NCBI RefSeq assembly: GCF_014385165.1
Contig: NZ_JACRTF010000001.1
Coordinates: 372,001-436,000, forward strand
From: Jilunia laotingensis
GTDB lineage: Bacteria > Bacteroidota > Bacteroidia > Bacteroidales > Bacteroidaceae
DNA: 64,000 nt
Direction: 5' to 3'
The notes under the pieces: generated by a model
Seen by the model: the letters and a program-made list of their open reading frames with translations, nothing else
Told to the model about the DNA's origin: nothing
Database searches by the model: none
Position numbers and translations under genes: made by a program
In this document: positions 46,170 through 55,516 of the stretch, one piece after another
Position numbering within the stretch: the stretch's first letter is position 1
How the letters are laid out: every line of letters starts with the position of its first letter

Positions 46170-48358
46170 AAATATTCATCTTGATCATAACATCTGTCCT
46201 GACCTTTTCATTATCCGCACAAACGGAAGATATCTTAAAGAAGAAGACAAACAGCAACAAATCGTCCATTTGGAATGACCTAGCTGAATATTACGTAAAA
46301 CAGAGAGACAGTATCGGTCTAAATACAGCAGCAAACAAGGCTCTAGAATTAGCACTCAAAGAAAAGGACTTAGAAGAACAGGGAAAAGCATTCATGCACA
46401 TCGCCCAACTTGAACGCATATGCTCCGGAAGATATACGGAATCCTATCTGAACTTATTGAAGAGAGCCTCTGATCTATTGCTACAACAAAAGAGTAAATA
46501 TGCGGCCCACTGTCTGCAAAGTATCAGTCAAAAATACAATACTTCGGGTGAATACGACAAAGCACTGGACTATTTATTTCAGGCAGAAAAAGAAGGTTTA
46601 GACAATAGTCCGGAAGATTTGGGAAGTATTTATTGTGACATAGGGTATGCATATCTCTATAAAGGAGTTCCGGACTCAGCTCGCATTTATACAGAAAAAG
46701 CACTTCAATATGCTACAAATAATAAAGATACTCTTTCACTTACGGTAAGTTATAGTCTTTTGGGTATTATCAACAGACGTGAAAACAACTATTCCATGGC
46801 ACTGAAATATTATCTGAAATGTGCCGACCTATACGAACAGCAAAAAGAATGGAGACGCTTAAGTACAACATGGTGTAATATTGCCGTACTCTATACCGAT
46901 TGGGAAAAATATGCCCAAGCTATCGAATTCGCTGACAGAGCCATCGAAATAATAAAAAGACATCAATTATCGGAAAAAGAATTGAGCCGGGCATTGCTGA
47001 TTTCAGGGCCTCCTTTGGTTAGTACCAAACAAACAGACAAAGCGATTGAAAACTATAAGTCAGCACTTCCGAATTTGAACAATTCTTATCAGAGACGTTC
47101 TTGTTTATTCGGTCTCGTAAAAGCCTATTATGAACTGAACATACAAGACTCCGTTAATAATTACATGCAGCAACTTGAATCTGAGTTTGTACGATCAAAA
47201 GCCACTTATACGGACAGTTATTACATTTTTAAAGGGTTAATCGCCTTGCGTCATCGACAATTTGATAAAGCCATCGAATATTATGAGAAAAGTATAGAAC
47301 TGCGGAAACATAACAAGAACGGTATCGTACAACGCACCGCAATTGATACGTACCTCAACTTATCGGAGGCCTATAAAATGGGACCTCACGACTATAAAAA
47401 GGCTCTTTACTATAAAGACATAGCCTTCAAATTACAAGATTCCATCTATCAGCAAAAACACAATGAAATGATGTCGGAATATTATGTACAGTTCGAAACA
47501 GCTAATAAGGAACTGGAAATTAACCGTTTGCAGATAAAGCATCAGGAAGAACGGTACCAATCACTCTTAATTATCAGTATTTCGGGAATTCTCATTGTTG
47601 CCTTAAGCATTGCATGGTTATATAACAGAATTATCCGTTTGAAAAAAGAAAAAGAAACTACCCTATTGTCTCAACGCATAGACCAAAAAGAAAAAGATTT
47701 TCTGAATTTGCAACAAGAAACAGAACAACGCCTCACACGCAAATACATTGACGGTCTCGAGACAGAAAGAAAACGGCTGGCTACGGAGTTGCACGATGAT
47801 ATTTGTAATAGCATGATGGCACTTGAACTGAATATAAACGAAGAACGAAAAAACCAACAAATTGATATACCTTATTTTATAAAAAGACTCTCAGAAATCC
47901 GTAATCGTGTACGTAATGTCTCACACGAATTAATGCCCCCCTCATTTCAATATGCGACTATCGATGAAATGCTGACTGATTTTATAACCCATCTCAATCT
48001 CCCACCGGAAATAAAAGCTGAATACAAATCAACGCCTCATGTTCATTGGGAAAATATCCCTTCCAAAATAGGATTCGAGCTTTACAGAATAGTCCAAGAA
48101 TCAACCAGCAATGCACTGAAATATGCTTTCCCCAGTAAAATCACGGTGGAATTAAAATTAGAAAACAATAATCTGTCGGTCAGCATTGAAGATGATGGAA
48201 TAGGATTTGACACTAATAAAAAAAACAAAGGAATAGGTATACAGACCATCGCCCAACGAATACAATCCATCAACGGAACGTTTTCATTAATATCCCGTCC
48301 CAACGAAGGAACTAAAATTAGAGTAGACATCAGATTAAAAAATAGGCACAAATCGTAA
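46166..48358 (+). CDS. TPR-containing membrane histidine kinase (HisKA_3 type)
   Basis: 730 residues. Signal peptide (about 1-18), several TPRs (about 60-420), a coiled region, one membrane helix (about 467-488), then a HisKA_3 domain with phosphoacceptor H543 in [13 protein letters not shown] and an HATPase domain with [20 protein letters not shown] and [20 protein letters not shown]. This is a NarL-type sensor kinase, but no response-regulator gene is near, so it is an orphan here. Its periplasmic TPRs imply sensing of a protein or peptide. It overlaps miaA by 4 bases. Confidence 0.9.
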   Translation: MKIFILIITSVLTFSLSAQTEDILKKKTNSNKSSIWNDLAEYYVKQRDSIGLNTAANKALELALKEKDLEEQGKAFMHIAQLERICSGRYTESYLNLLKRASDLLLQQKSKYAAHCLQSISQKYNTSGEYDKALDYLFQAEKEGLDNSPEDLGSIYCDIGYAYLYKGVPDSARIYTEKALQYATNNKDTLSLTVSYSLLGIINRRENNYSMALKYYLKCADLYEQQKEWRRLSTTWCNIAVLYTDWEKYAQAIEFADRAIEIIKRHQLSEKELSRALLISGPPLVSTKQTDKAIENYKSALPNLNNSYQRRSCLFGLVKAYYELNIQDSVNNYMQQLESEFVRSKATYTDSYYIFKGLIALRHRQFDKAIEYYEKSIELRKHNKNGIVQRTAIDTYLNLSEAYKMGPHDYKKALYYKDIAFKLQDSIYQQKHNEMMSEYYVQFETANKELEINRLQIKHQEERYQSLLIISISGILIVALSIAWLYNRIIRLKKEKETTLLSQRIDQKEKDFLNLQQETEQRLTRKYIDGLETERKRLATELHDDICNSMMALELNINEERKNQQIDIPYFIKRLSEIRNRVRNVSHELMPPSFQYATIDEMLTDFITHLNLPPEIKAEYKSTPHVHWENIPSKIGFELYRIVQESTSNALKYAFPSKITVELKLENNNLSVSIEDDGIGFDTNKKNKGIGIQTIAQRIQSINGTFSLISRPNEGTKIRVDIRLKNRHKS

Positions 48359-48399
48359 AATAGACATGAAACCGGAAAAAGTATTTAACTATGGATACA

Positions 48400-48606
48400 T
48401 CACAGATTTTCATTTTCGTCCTGTTCCGGTTTTACATTTTTAGACTTCTTCATCCGCCCGCTCTTTTTCAAGGCTTCAGCTATAATCCACTGAAGCTGAC
48501 CGTTCGTACTGCGGAATTCGTCGGCTGCCCATTTTTCTATTGCATCCATCGTTTCAGCATCTACACGCAGAACAAAACTCTTGATTGAAGATTCTTTTTT
48601 AGCCAC
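48400..48606 (-). CDS. Small ribbon-helix-helix (Arc-like) protein
   Basis: 68 residues from a GTG, with AGGATT before it. The sequence SFVLRVDAETMDAIEKWAAD then EFRSTNGQLQWIIAEALKK is a classic Arc/MetJ-type ribbon-helix-helix: a basic-hydrophobic strand followed by two helices. The tail is Lys/Glu/Asn-rich. Its partner and DNA site are not known; Arc-like genes next to SPFH genes are common in Bacteroides. It may regulate its own operon. Confidence 0.75.
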   Translation of the reverse strand: MAKKESSIKSFVLRVDAETMDAIEKWAADEFRSTNGQLQWIIAEALKKSGRMKKSKNVKPEQDENENL

Positions 48607-48624
48607 AATCCTATTTCCCTTTAT

Positions 48625-48828
48625 TTAACTTTCTAATAATTCATCAATAAAACCAGTAATATCCATTAATATACAATTCGGCATAACACTGATATTCATA
48701 CACAATTGGCACCGGCATTCCATTATCCTCCTATAATGATGATTCATTTTAGGATATATTTTTGGTTCATGCATCCGGGTATGGTTATCGTAACATAAAA
48801 CGGCAACTTCTTGTTCAACTATTCCCAT
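48625..48828 (-). CDS. Possible small protein before the Arc-like gene
   Basis: 67 residues from an ATG at 48828 (MGIVEQEVAVLCYDNH). It ends 18 bases before the Arc-like GTG, as in an operon, and contains a cysteine-rich ECRCQLC near its middle. I see no recognised family and no good ribosome site, so it may be a chance open frame. It falls in the spacer between the SPFH and Arc-like genes. Confidence 0.28.
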   Translation of the reverse strand: MGIVEQEVAVLCYDNHTRMHEPKIYPKMNHHYRRIMECRCQLCMNISVMPNCILMDITGFIDELLES

Positions 48829-49022
48829 GCAAGGCAATGAAAAGATTCATAAAATCCGGCACTTTCACTATAGTCGTTAGAACCGCAACTATATATCAAA
48901 GCAAAGAAAGCAAAACAGCCTATTTAAATCTCCCTCAGATTTCTCTTGATAAGAGTTATTTTTAAGGCTATTCACCTACTTTCACGAAAAGCAATAACGT
49001 GCCTACAAATAAAGCCTATCGT
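48829..49022. other. Spacer upstream of the small protein, downstream of the SPFH gene
   Basis: I see no convincing gene or strong hairpin. AT-rich stretches are present. Confidence 0.4.
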
Positions 49023-49988
49023 TTAATGATTCAGCGTTCCCGCATTTATAACTGGCTGTGCAGCTTCATCAGCACAAAGCACTACAAGTAAATTGCTTAC
49101 CATGGCTGCTTTCTTTTCTTCGTCCAGTTCAACAATCTCTTCCTCTGAAAGTTTATGAAGAGCCATTTTCACCATTGATACAGCACCTTCAACGATCTTC
49201 TCACGTGCTGTAATTATGGCAGAGGCTTGTTGCCGACGAAGCATAACCGCTGCAATTTCAGGAGCATAAGCAAGATAATTGATCCGAGCCTCCACTACTT
49301 CCATTCCTGCCATGGCAAGTCGTTCATTCAGCTTTTGTTCCAACTGCTCATTGACTTCATCGCCACCCGACCGTAAAGTCAATTCATCGTCATTCGCTTC
49401 GCTATTATCATAGGCATATTGCCCGGCAACCTGGCGAAGTGCAGCATCACTCTGTATCTTCACAAAATTTTCGAAGGCATTCATCCGATTGGCCACGGCA
49501 TTACCGACAGAAACTTGATTATTATTGCCTGAAGTTCCTGCGGACATTGCCATAGTTTGAGAATCGATCTCAAACATAGCTTTATATGTATCTTTCAGTT
49601 TCCATACCAATACAAGTCCGATAAGGATAGGATTACCTATTTTATCATTTACCTTAATAGGTTCTACATCCAGATTACGCGCACGGAGTGAAAGTTTTTT
49701 TGCATCCATAAAAGGATTGAACCAAAAGAATCCTGTCTTTCTGAACGTACCTTTATACTTACCGAAGAAAACCATTGCACGGGCTTCATTCGGTTCCAGT
49801 TGATTGAACCCCGGTAAAATAAGAAATGAGATGATTATTCCTAAAACCCCAATAGCAATCGATAAACCGCTTGACGGCTCAATGATAAAGAATGAAGCTA
49901 TGCTTCCTCCCAACAGAACAAAGAAAATGAATAGCATTACAAAACCATTCATTTTAAAACCGGTGAAAAGAGTTTCTTTTGTTTCCAT
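49023..49988 (-). CDS. SPFH/band 7 domain membrane protein
   Basis: 321 residues when read from the ATG at 49988 (METKETLFTGFKMNG). Two adjacent hydrophobic segments form the N-terminal anchor, then the SPFH domain (NQLEPNEARAMVFFGKYKGTF, KLSLRARNLDVEPIKVNDKIGNPI) and a helical C-terminus. This is the stomatin/prohibitin-like group, inner-membrane oligomeric scaffold proteins. The -7 box at 50030-50023 puts the longer start at 50012 almost on the transcription start, so the shorter one is preferred. Confidence 0.88.
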   Translation of the reverse strand: METKETLFTGFKMNGFVMLFIFFVLLGGSIASFFIIEPSSGLSIAIGVLGIIISFLILPGFNQLEPNEARAMVFFGKYKGTFRKTGFFWFNPFMDAKKLSLRARNLDVEPIKVNDKIGNPILIGLVLVWKLKDTYKAMFEIDSQTMAMSAGTSGNNNQVSVGNAVANRMNAFENFVKIQSDAALRQVAGQYAYDNSEANDDELTLRSGGDEVNEQLEQKLNERLAMAGMEVVEARINYLAYAPEIAAVMLRRQQASAIITAREKIVEGAVSMVKMALHKLSEEEIVELDEEKKAAMVSNLLVVLCADEAAQPVINAGTLNH

Positions 49989-50022
49989 AAGCACATTAAT
50001 TAATAATATCATTTTGATATCA

Positions 50023-50030
50023 CAAATATA
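50023..50030 (-). promoter_or_regulatory. -7 promoter box (TATATTTG) for the SPFH gene
   Basis: Minus-strand TAnnTTTG match, 35 bases before the ATG at 49988; it argues against the ATG at 50012. Confidence 0.5.
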
Positions 50031-50158
50031 TCATTAATTATTAAAGAATAGCAAAGAAGAAGATGATAGTTTAACAATTATTACAATAGCCTGTTGATGC
50101 ATTGTTTGCGTGTCCAATAACAAATACCCCCTAAAAGGTAAAGTAAAAAAGACATAAA

Positions 50159-50187
50159 AAGGCCGGAAGAATAATCCTTCCGACCTT
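50159..50187. terminator. Hairpin near the end of the sorting-domain protein gene
   Basis: AAGGCCGGAAG (50159-50169) pairs with CTTCCGACCTT (50177-50187) with one G-U-type mismatch. It lies downstream of the gene read on the minus strand. Confidence 0.5.
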
Positions 50188-50276
50188 GATAGAATCCGGT
50201 TCACCTCTTAGAACGGAGGGAATTATCCGGAACCAAGCTAAATTTATAAAAAACAATCTTTATCTGTTGTTTTACA

Positions 50277-53200
50277 TTATCTAATCATGACTTTATGAGT
50301 CTCTACCTTACTGCCAGATACTACACGCAAGAAGTAAAGACCAGACGGTTGACCAGAAACCTGAATTGTGCCTTCTGTCGTTTCTAATATAATACGACCT
50401 TCGCTAGTGAGCAGTTGTAACTTATCAAACACACCTTCAACGTAGATGTAGTCATCGGCAGGATTAGGATACACTTTAATTATGGTTACAGCGTCATTCT
50501 CTTGAATTCCCGATATGACACCGACACAATATTGCGCTGAAACTTCCGATACATCGCCATTTTGATAATAAGCAATCACTTCATAACAACCATTATCAAC
50601 CGGATCTTCATCTGTAAACTTCAGATATGGACCATATATCAAGCCTTCATTGATCTGTACGCCATTACGGTAAACACAATAGCCAGCTAATGTCTCATCC
50701 AAAGACGGACTATCGGTTATAACCTCTTCATCGCTCACATTAGCACGTAACGGCCAGTTGCAATACCCCCACTCTTCTTGCCCAGGTACAGTGGCATAAA
50801 AATCAGAAAGTTTCTTCCAGGTCTTGCCGTCATCTTCTGAATAAAGATCGCTCTTTCCAGGTACGAATAAATCAGAACACTGGTAATATACCGGTGTACT
50901 CTGCGGATTGTAGTCGAATATCTTCATCGCAATTTTCAACTTCTTATTTGCATCTATCTTCACTGCATGATTAAGCTTGACCGTGAAAGTATAACCATTG
51001 ATAATCTGATCACTAATTTCTTGTTCCGATATCACCTTATCATCTTCATAGATCAGAATAGAAGCGCGAGTTTGCTTAACCTCATCAGAAAGATACTCAT
51101 ACAAGAATGTCGTTACGGAAGTTATATATTTACCATCATACATCTTCAGTTGGTCAGGATCGAAAGCATTAGCTATAATAAGTGGGATTCCCTCGCTGTC
51201 GCCAAAACTAACTTCATAAAGAGCAGTTGAATTTTCAAGATAACTAAGTTCATAAGCATTGAACGTATTTTGCCATTGCAGATTCACCTTCCCATTGGAT
51301 ATTGTCCCTGTAAGTCCTTCAGGAGCAGGTTTTTCGGTTATAGAACCCACTTTAAACGTATCAATATACCAAAGTAATTCAGCCACGGCTTTTCCGTGAG
51401 TCCTCCATCTGAGTTTAAATTGTTTATGAGCAGCCAGTTTGGTTATGTCGATCTGCTCATAGTTCCAAGACCCAGCCACGACTTTATCTGCCGGATAATC
51501 CCGAACTGCCACCCAATTAACATCATCCGTAGAGAATTCAAGGCTCAATGAATCAAGGGTAAGATCCCAATCATCACGATTGGCATACATCAGTTTTTTG
51601 GAAAAAGAAACATAAACGCGATCAAGTTCGGTAGCATCCATAAAACGTGAGGTCAGGGTGGCAGAATAAGGTTCGTCTGTCATAACAATGGCAGTCAATG
51701 AAGCCGTCTCATTGGCAGGATCTCCCGAAGTACGATTTTGCCATTTCAGATCGTGCCTTGGATTACCCAATAACAGTTCATTGGTCCATCCGTTTTCAGT
51801 AAAATCAGGTGAATCAAAATTATCAAAGAGAGGTAAAGCAAAAGAATTGACCACGCCAATTTCAACACCTATCGATTTAGGAGACTCGTAGACTTTTCCA
51901 TTGGTTGCTACGTATTCGCCTACAACAGAATAAGTATGCAACCCGGTAGAAACACCCTGCTGTACATATTGAATACGGGATGCGTCAGCAGCCTGCGAAG
52001 CATCTACGTTACCCAAATATTCATCATCACAATAAACCTTATATGATTTCAGTATAAATCCGGTTGGAATATTAATTGCTTTATCCCAAGAAACAGTAAC
52101 CTCTTTCAACTTACTGTTTACTGCTCTCACATTAGGCACATAATCGGGTAAAGTAATCCTATCTGAAGATGTACGTAAAATCCAACTCTCTTCACCATTT
52201 GTACCGAATATAATAGTACCGTCTGCCGAAATAGATTGTGGATTGGAAGTGATTTTATCACTAAAATTAAATGAGAATGGGATATTTACGCCTTGAGCAT
52301 ATGTTTGAATTAGATATTCAAAATCAGTACATTTATTGTCTTTATATGAGAACCAGAACGGACGAGTATATGTGCCAGAAAAATAATTGCCATAGCCAAA
52401 TGCACCTACCACATCACCTTGATCGGATATAGTATTAACTGATAGACCGGTAGCATCCGGATAGCCATCCAATTTCACATACTTCCGATCTTTCATACTA
52501 TATATACACGGAATCATGTTATTAAGAGTAAACAAAACATATTGCCCATTAGGACTTATCTTATATCCGTAATTAAAACCAAACTCATCCTCGTAACTCG
52601 CATCTTCTTCGGTCAACTCTATCTGCAAACACTCTGTGGGTGATGTCCAAATAACAGGCATTGCCCTAAGATGGTAAGCAGCATATCCTACGGCCAGTTT
52701 TCCATCAGCAGAAACACTCCCAATTTGTCCGCCTTGAGAACCTTCAGGAAGCGCATAGCGTTGATAGTCCCATGCTTGTGTCGATTCATTGTAAACCCAT
52801 CCACATGGAGTAAAAGTTGTACTGTTCCCTTGATTGATATATCCGACCACTGTTTTACTATCTGCCGACACAGCCATTGCAAAACTACCATCGGCAAAAC
52901 TATTAAAATCATCCATCGTAAAATCACCAATACCTAAGCTCGTCCTTTTCCCATCCTTCCAAACAGCAGCCACACAAATCGGACCACTGAATTGTTCGTC
53001 CATGTCTATGTACGACAAAATATAATTCTCATCTTTAAAATTGCCAACAATTGTTTTTTCATCATTAACGTCTGCGAAATGCCCACTCTTATCAAAGTCA
53101 TTTTCATCTAACTCGGTCATCCAAGTCAGCTGTCCATTTTCCGCATCCCATAGATAACTCTTATACATAGGGGCATCCCCTATTCCTACCCCCTGCCCTA

Positions 53201-53339
53201 CGGCATATTTACCATTGGGAGACATCGCAACACTTGTTGTTCCTCCATCACCTACTTTAATAAAACCGGGTTCTGAATTTTGGGCACCCACCAGACTTGT
53301 TACTATGGAAAGTGCAAAATAAACTAATGTTCTTCTCAT
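50277..53339 (-). CDS. Secreted multidomain protein with T9SS type A-like C-terminal domain
   Basis: 1020 residues. Signal peptide (about 1-20, ending VGAQN). The N-terminal 400 residues repeat short motifs (VSADGKLAVGYA, SPNGQYVLF, SADGTIIFG) of the HAF-type propeller. Then a fibronectin type III-like part (about 398-495), a jelly-roll-like segment, a second Fn3-like part, and the last 75 residues VYPNPADDYIYVEGVFDKLQ to GLYFLRVVSGSKVETHKVMI, a type A-like sorting domain. In Bacteroides the partner type IX machinery is usually absent, so export and anchoring are unclear. It likely faces the outside, but no substrate is visible. Confidence 0.8.
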   Translation of the reverse strand: MRRTLVYFALSIVTSLVGAQNSEPGFIKVGDGGTTSVAMSPNGKYAVGQGVGIGDAPMYKSYLWDAENGQLTWMTELDENDFDKSGHFADVNDEKTIVGNFKDENYILSYIDMDEQFSGPICVAAVWKDGKRTSLGIGDFTMDDFNSFADGSFAMAVSADSKTVVGYINQGNSTTFTPCGWVYNESTQAWDYQRYALPEGSQGGQIGSVSADGKLAVGYAAYHLRAMPVIWTSPTECLQIELTEEDASYEDEFGFNYGYKISPNGQYVLFTLNNMIPCIYSMKDRKYVKLDGYPDATGLSVNTISDQGDVVGAFGYGNYFSGTYTRPFWFSYKDNKCTDFEYLIQTYAQGVNIPFSFNFSDKITSNPQSISADGTIIFGTNGEESWILRTSSDRITLPDYVPNVRAVNSKLKEVTVSWDKAINIPTGFILKSYKVYCDDEYLGNVDASQAADASRIQYVQQGVSTGLHTYSVVGEYVATNGKVYESPKSIGVEIGVVNSFALPLFDNFDSPDFTENGWTNELLLGNPRHDLKWQNRTSGDPANETASLTAIVMTDEPYSATLTSRFMDATELDRVYVSFSKKLMYANRDDWDLTLDSLSLEFSTDDVNWVAVRDYPADKVVAGSWNYEQIDITKLAAHKQFKLRWRTHGKAVAELLWYIDTFKVGSITEKPAPEGLTGTISNGKVNLQWQNTFNAYELSYLENSTALYEVSFGDSEGIPLIIANAFDPDQLKMYDGKYITSVTTFLYEYLSDEVKQTRASILIYEDDKVISEQEISDQIINGYTFTVKLNHAVKIDANKKLKIAMKIFDYNPQSTPVYYQCSDLFVPGKSDLYSEDDGKTWKKLSDFYATVPGQEEWGYCNWPLRANVSDEEVITDSPSLDETLAGYCVYRNGVQINEGLIYGPYLKFTDEDPVDNGCYEVIAYYQNGDVSEVSAQYCVGVISGIQENDAVTIIKVYPNPADDYIYVEGVFDKLQLLTSEGRIILETTEGTIQVSGQPSGLYFLRVVSGSKVETHKVMIR

Positions 53340-53366
53340 TATACAGTGTTTTTGTTAATTATATCA

Positions 53367-53374
53367 CAAAGTTA
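53367..53374 (-). promoter_or_regulatory. -7 promoter box (TAACTTTG) for the sorting-domain protein
   Basis: Minus-strand TAnnTTTG match 28 bases before the ATG at 53339. Confidence 0.45.
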
Positions 53375-53443
53375 TGTAGAGATTACCAATAGCGCAAACA
53401 AACAAAATTCCGATTCGCGAATCGGAAAGTAAACGGAAAATAT

Positions 53444-55183
53444 TTATTTGCCTTTGGCTATTTTCTGATAAACCGATGGGGTAATTCCAGTTATATTTTT
53501 AAATGCCGAGATAAAATTAGTGGGAGACTTGTAACCTACGCTTTCTGCAATGGCTTTGATAGTATAATTTCCATATCTGTTTGTATCCATCAAACGTATC
53601 TGGGCTTCTTTAATGCGATACTCACTAATAAACGCACGAAAATTTTTATTATAGGTTTCATTGATAACAATTGACACATAGCGTGAATTGGATCCAACAC
53701 GCTCAGCTAAACGTTCCAGTCCAAAATCGCAATCACAAAATTCCTGCGTATTTTCCATTACCCCGATGATCGCCATCAGTATCTTCTCTTTCTGTTCATC
53801 CGTCAATTTATCAGAAGAATGTAATTTGACTATTCTGTCTTCTCTAGTCTGGTCCTCCTCCTTTATTTGCAGAGAAGAACCTTCGTTCAAACTGATTTCG
53901 TTAAACTTCTGCTCAAGCAAAGCATATCTCTTACGCTCTTCAATCAGTTTATTTGCTGATTCTATTCGCTGTTCCCTGTTTCTCTGTTCTGATTGCAAAA
54001 GTTCCGAATTACGATAATAGAGATTCTTATACGCCAAGTTCAATTTCCGTTTTTGCAAATACACTATGATCGTCAGAACAACAAATACAAACATGCCTGC
54101 CAAAATTCCAACCAATATCCTAAATTGTATTTTTATCTTTTGTTCCTTACTTTCACTATCTTCTGTAAGCGAAGCTATCTTTTGATAGTTTTTATCCATT
54201 TCATATACGAATTGAGAATTTTTCATCTTATTAAATTCATTCGCGTTAAACAGAGAATCCTTTACAGCCATGTAACGTCCTTTATAATATGAAGACTGTC
54301 GATTATCACCAATTTCGGCATACAGTTGTGCTAACGTCTGCAAACTCTCTACAAACATATACATAATCTTATTTTTTTCTGAATAGTCCGTATATATATG
54401 GAAATAATGTAGTGCCGAATCATTTTTCCCCATATCTCTATACAGCTTAGCCAGTTCGCCATAGACGCCTCCTGCATATTTGGGATCTAAATTTTCTCTT
54501 TCTGCATACCTGACCGCCTTCTCATAATTACTAACAGCATCATTATATTGCTTTTGCAAATTAAATATAAGTGCCTTGTTAAAGTAGCTGAAATACTTTA
54601 CAATTTTATCATTTCCCACAAACTTCATCATTTGATTATAATACATCCAAGCATCTTTTGTGCGCTTCTCGTAACAACATATAGCGGAAAGATTTATTAA
54701 AAATTTCACCTCATTTATAGTATCCCGATACTCTCTTGCGCGCTTTAGCCCTTTCTCATAACACCGAATTGCTTGTTCATTATCAGTAAATACGGAATAT
54801 ACATTACCCAAATTCTTATAAGCCTCCACCGTAAGCTCGCCAAACCCATTTTCGTCACTAATTTTTAAGGACTTCATATAGAACTCAAATGCTTGTGCAT
54901 AATTTTCCTGTTGATAATAGATATTTGCAATGGAACGGCAAGCAAGCGTACATATGTATTTGTCCGACTTTGTCATACCAGCATTATATTTTCCGGCCAA
55001 AACAATATAATATCCAATAGCAGTGTCTAAATGATTCTGTTCATAGTATTTATCTCCATGCTTTATAAGTTCAGATACAGGCCATCCGGACAATGACTCA
55101 TAGTTGAGCATATCACCGGCATACAAATGCGAGGCAACGCATACTAACACAAGAAAAAACCTGAATAATTTCCAATTCATCAT
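53444..55183 (-). CDS. TPR-transmembrane-AraC one-component regulator
   Basis: 579 residues. Signal peptide (about 1-21), TPRs (about 30-320) with segments such as EAYKNLGNVYSVF and YAGGVYGELAKLYRDMG, a coiled region, a membrane helix (about 353-373, GILAGMFVFVVLTIIVYLQ), a cytoplasmic coil, then an AraC-type HTH (LERLAERVGSNSRYVSIVIN and IKAIAESVGYKSPTNFISAF, about 475-575). Such regulators sense outside or periplasmic signals through TPRs and act directly on DNA. Flanked by the two genes with sorting-domain-like C-termini, it might regulate them. Confidence 0.88.
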   Translation of the reverse strand: MMNWKLFRFFLVLVCVASHLYAGDMLNYESLSGWPVSELIKHGDKYYEQNHLDTAIGYYIVLAGKYNAGMTKSDKYICTLACRSIANIYYQQENYAQAFEFYMKSLKISDENGFGELTVEAYKNLGNVYSVFTDNEQAIRCYEKGLKRAREYRDTINEVKFLINLSAICCYEKRTKDAWMYYNQMMKFVGNDKIVKYFSYFNKALIFNLQKQYNDAVSNYEKAVRYAERENLDPKYAGGVYGELAKLYRDMGKNDSALHYFHIYTDYSEKNKIMYMFVESLQTLAQLYAEIGDNRQSSYYKGRYMAVKDSLFNANEFNKMKNSQFVYEMDKNYQKIASLTEDSESKEQKIKIQFRILVGILAGMFVFVVLTIIVYLQKRKLNLAYKNLYYRNSELLQSEQRNREQRIESANKLIEERKRYALLEQKFNEISLNEGSSLQIKEEDQTREDRIVKLHSSDKLTDEQKEKILMAIIGVMENTQEFCDCDFGLERLAERVGSNSRYVSIVINETYNKNFRAFISEYRIKEAQIRLMDTNRYGNYTIKAIAESVGYKSPTNFISAFKNITGITPSVYQKIAKGK

Positions 55184-55516
55184 GATTATAGTGTTTTTTA
55201 CTTGCAGATCAGAATCGACAAGTATTTTTCGGCAAACATTCTCTGAACCTTAGTATTTATTATAATGCAAACAGAACCGAGTAAATCCTCTTTATTATTA
55301 ATGTATTCATTATCAGAATTCAGCTTTGTCGTTGCTACAAAAATACGACAAAATATATTGCCATTTGTAGAAAATTGCAGATATTTACAGCCTATAAAAG
55401 TGATAAAGTGTATGAAGAAATAGGTATATTCTGCACTACATCGGAAATCATTGACAGCATGTATTTTAAACTTAAATTTTAAAACCGGCTTATAAAACAA
55501 AAGCTATAATTATCAA
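55184..55516. other. Divergent spacer between the AraC regulator and the LRR protein
   Basis: A minus-strand -7 box lies at 55345-55338. The rest is AT-rich with no supported gene, and no clear promoter for the plus-strand LRR gene was picked out. Confidence 0.4.
55338..55345 (-). promoter_or_regulatory. -7 promoter box (TATTTTTG) for the TPR-AraC regulator
   Basis: Minus-strand TAnnTTTG match, giving a leader of about 150 bases before the ATG at 55183. Confidence 0.4.
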
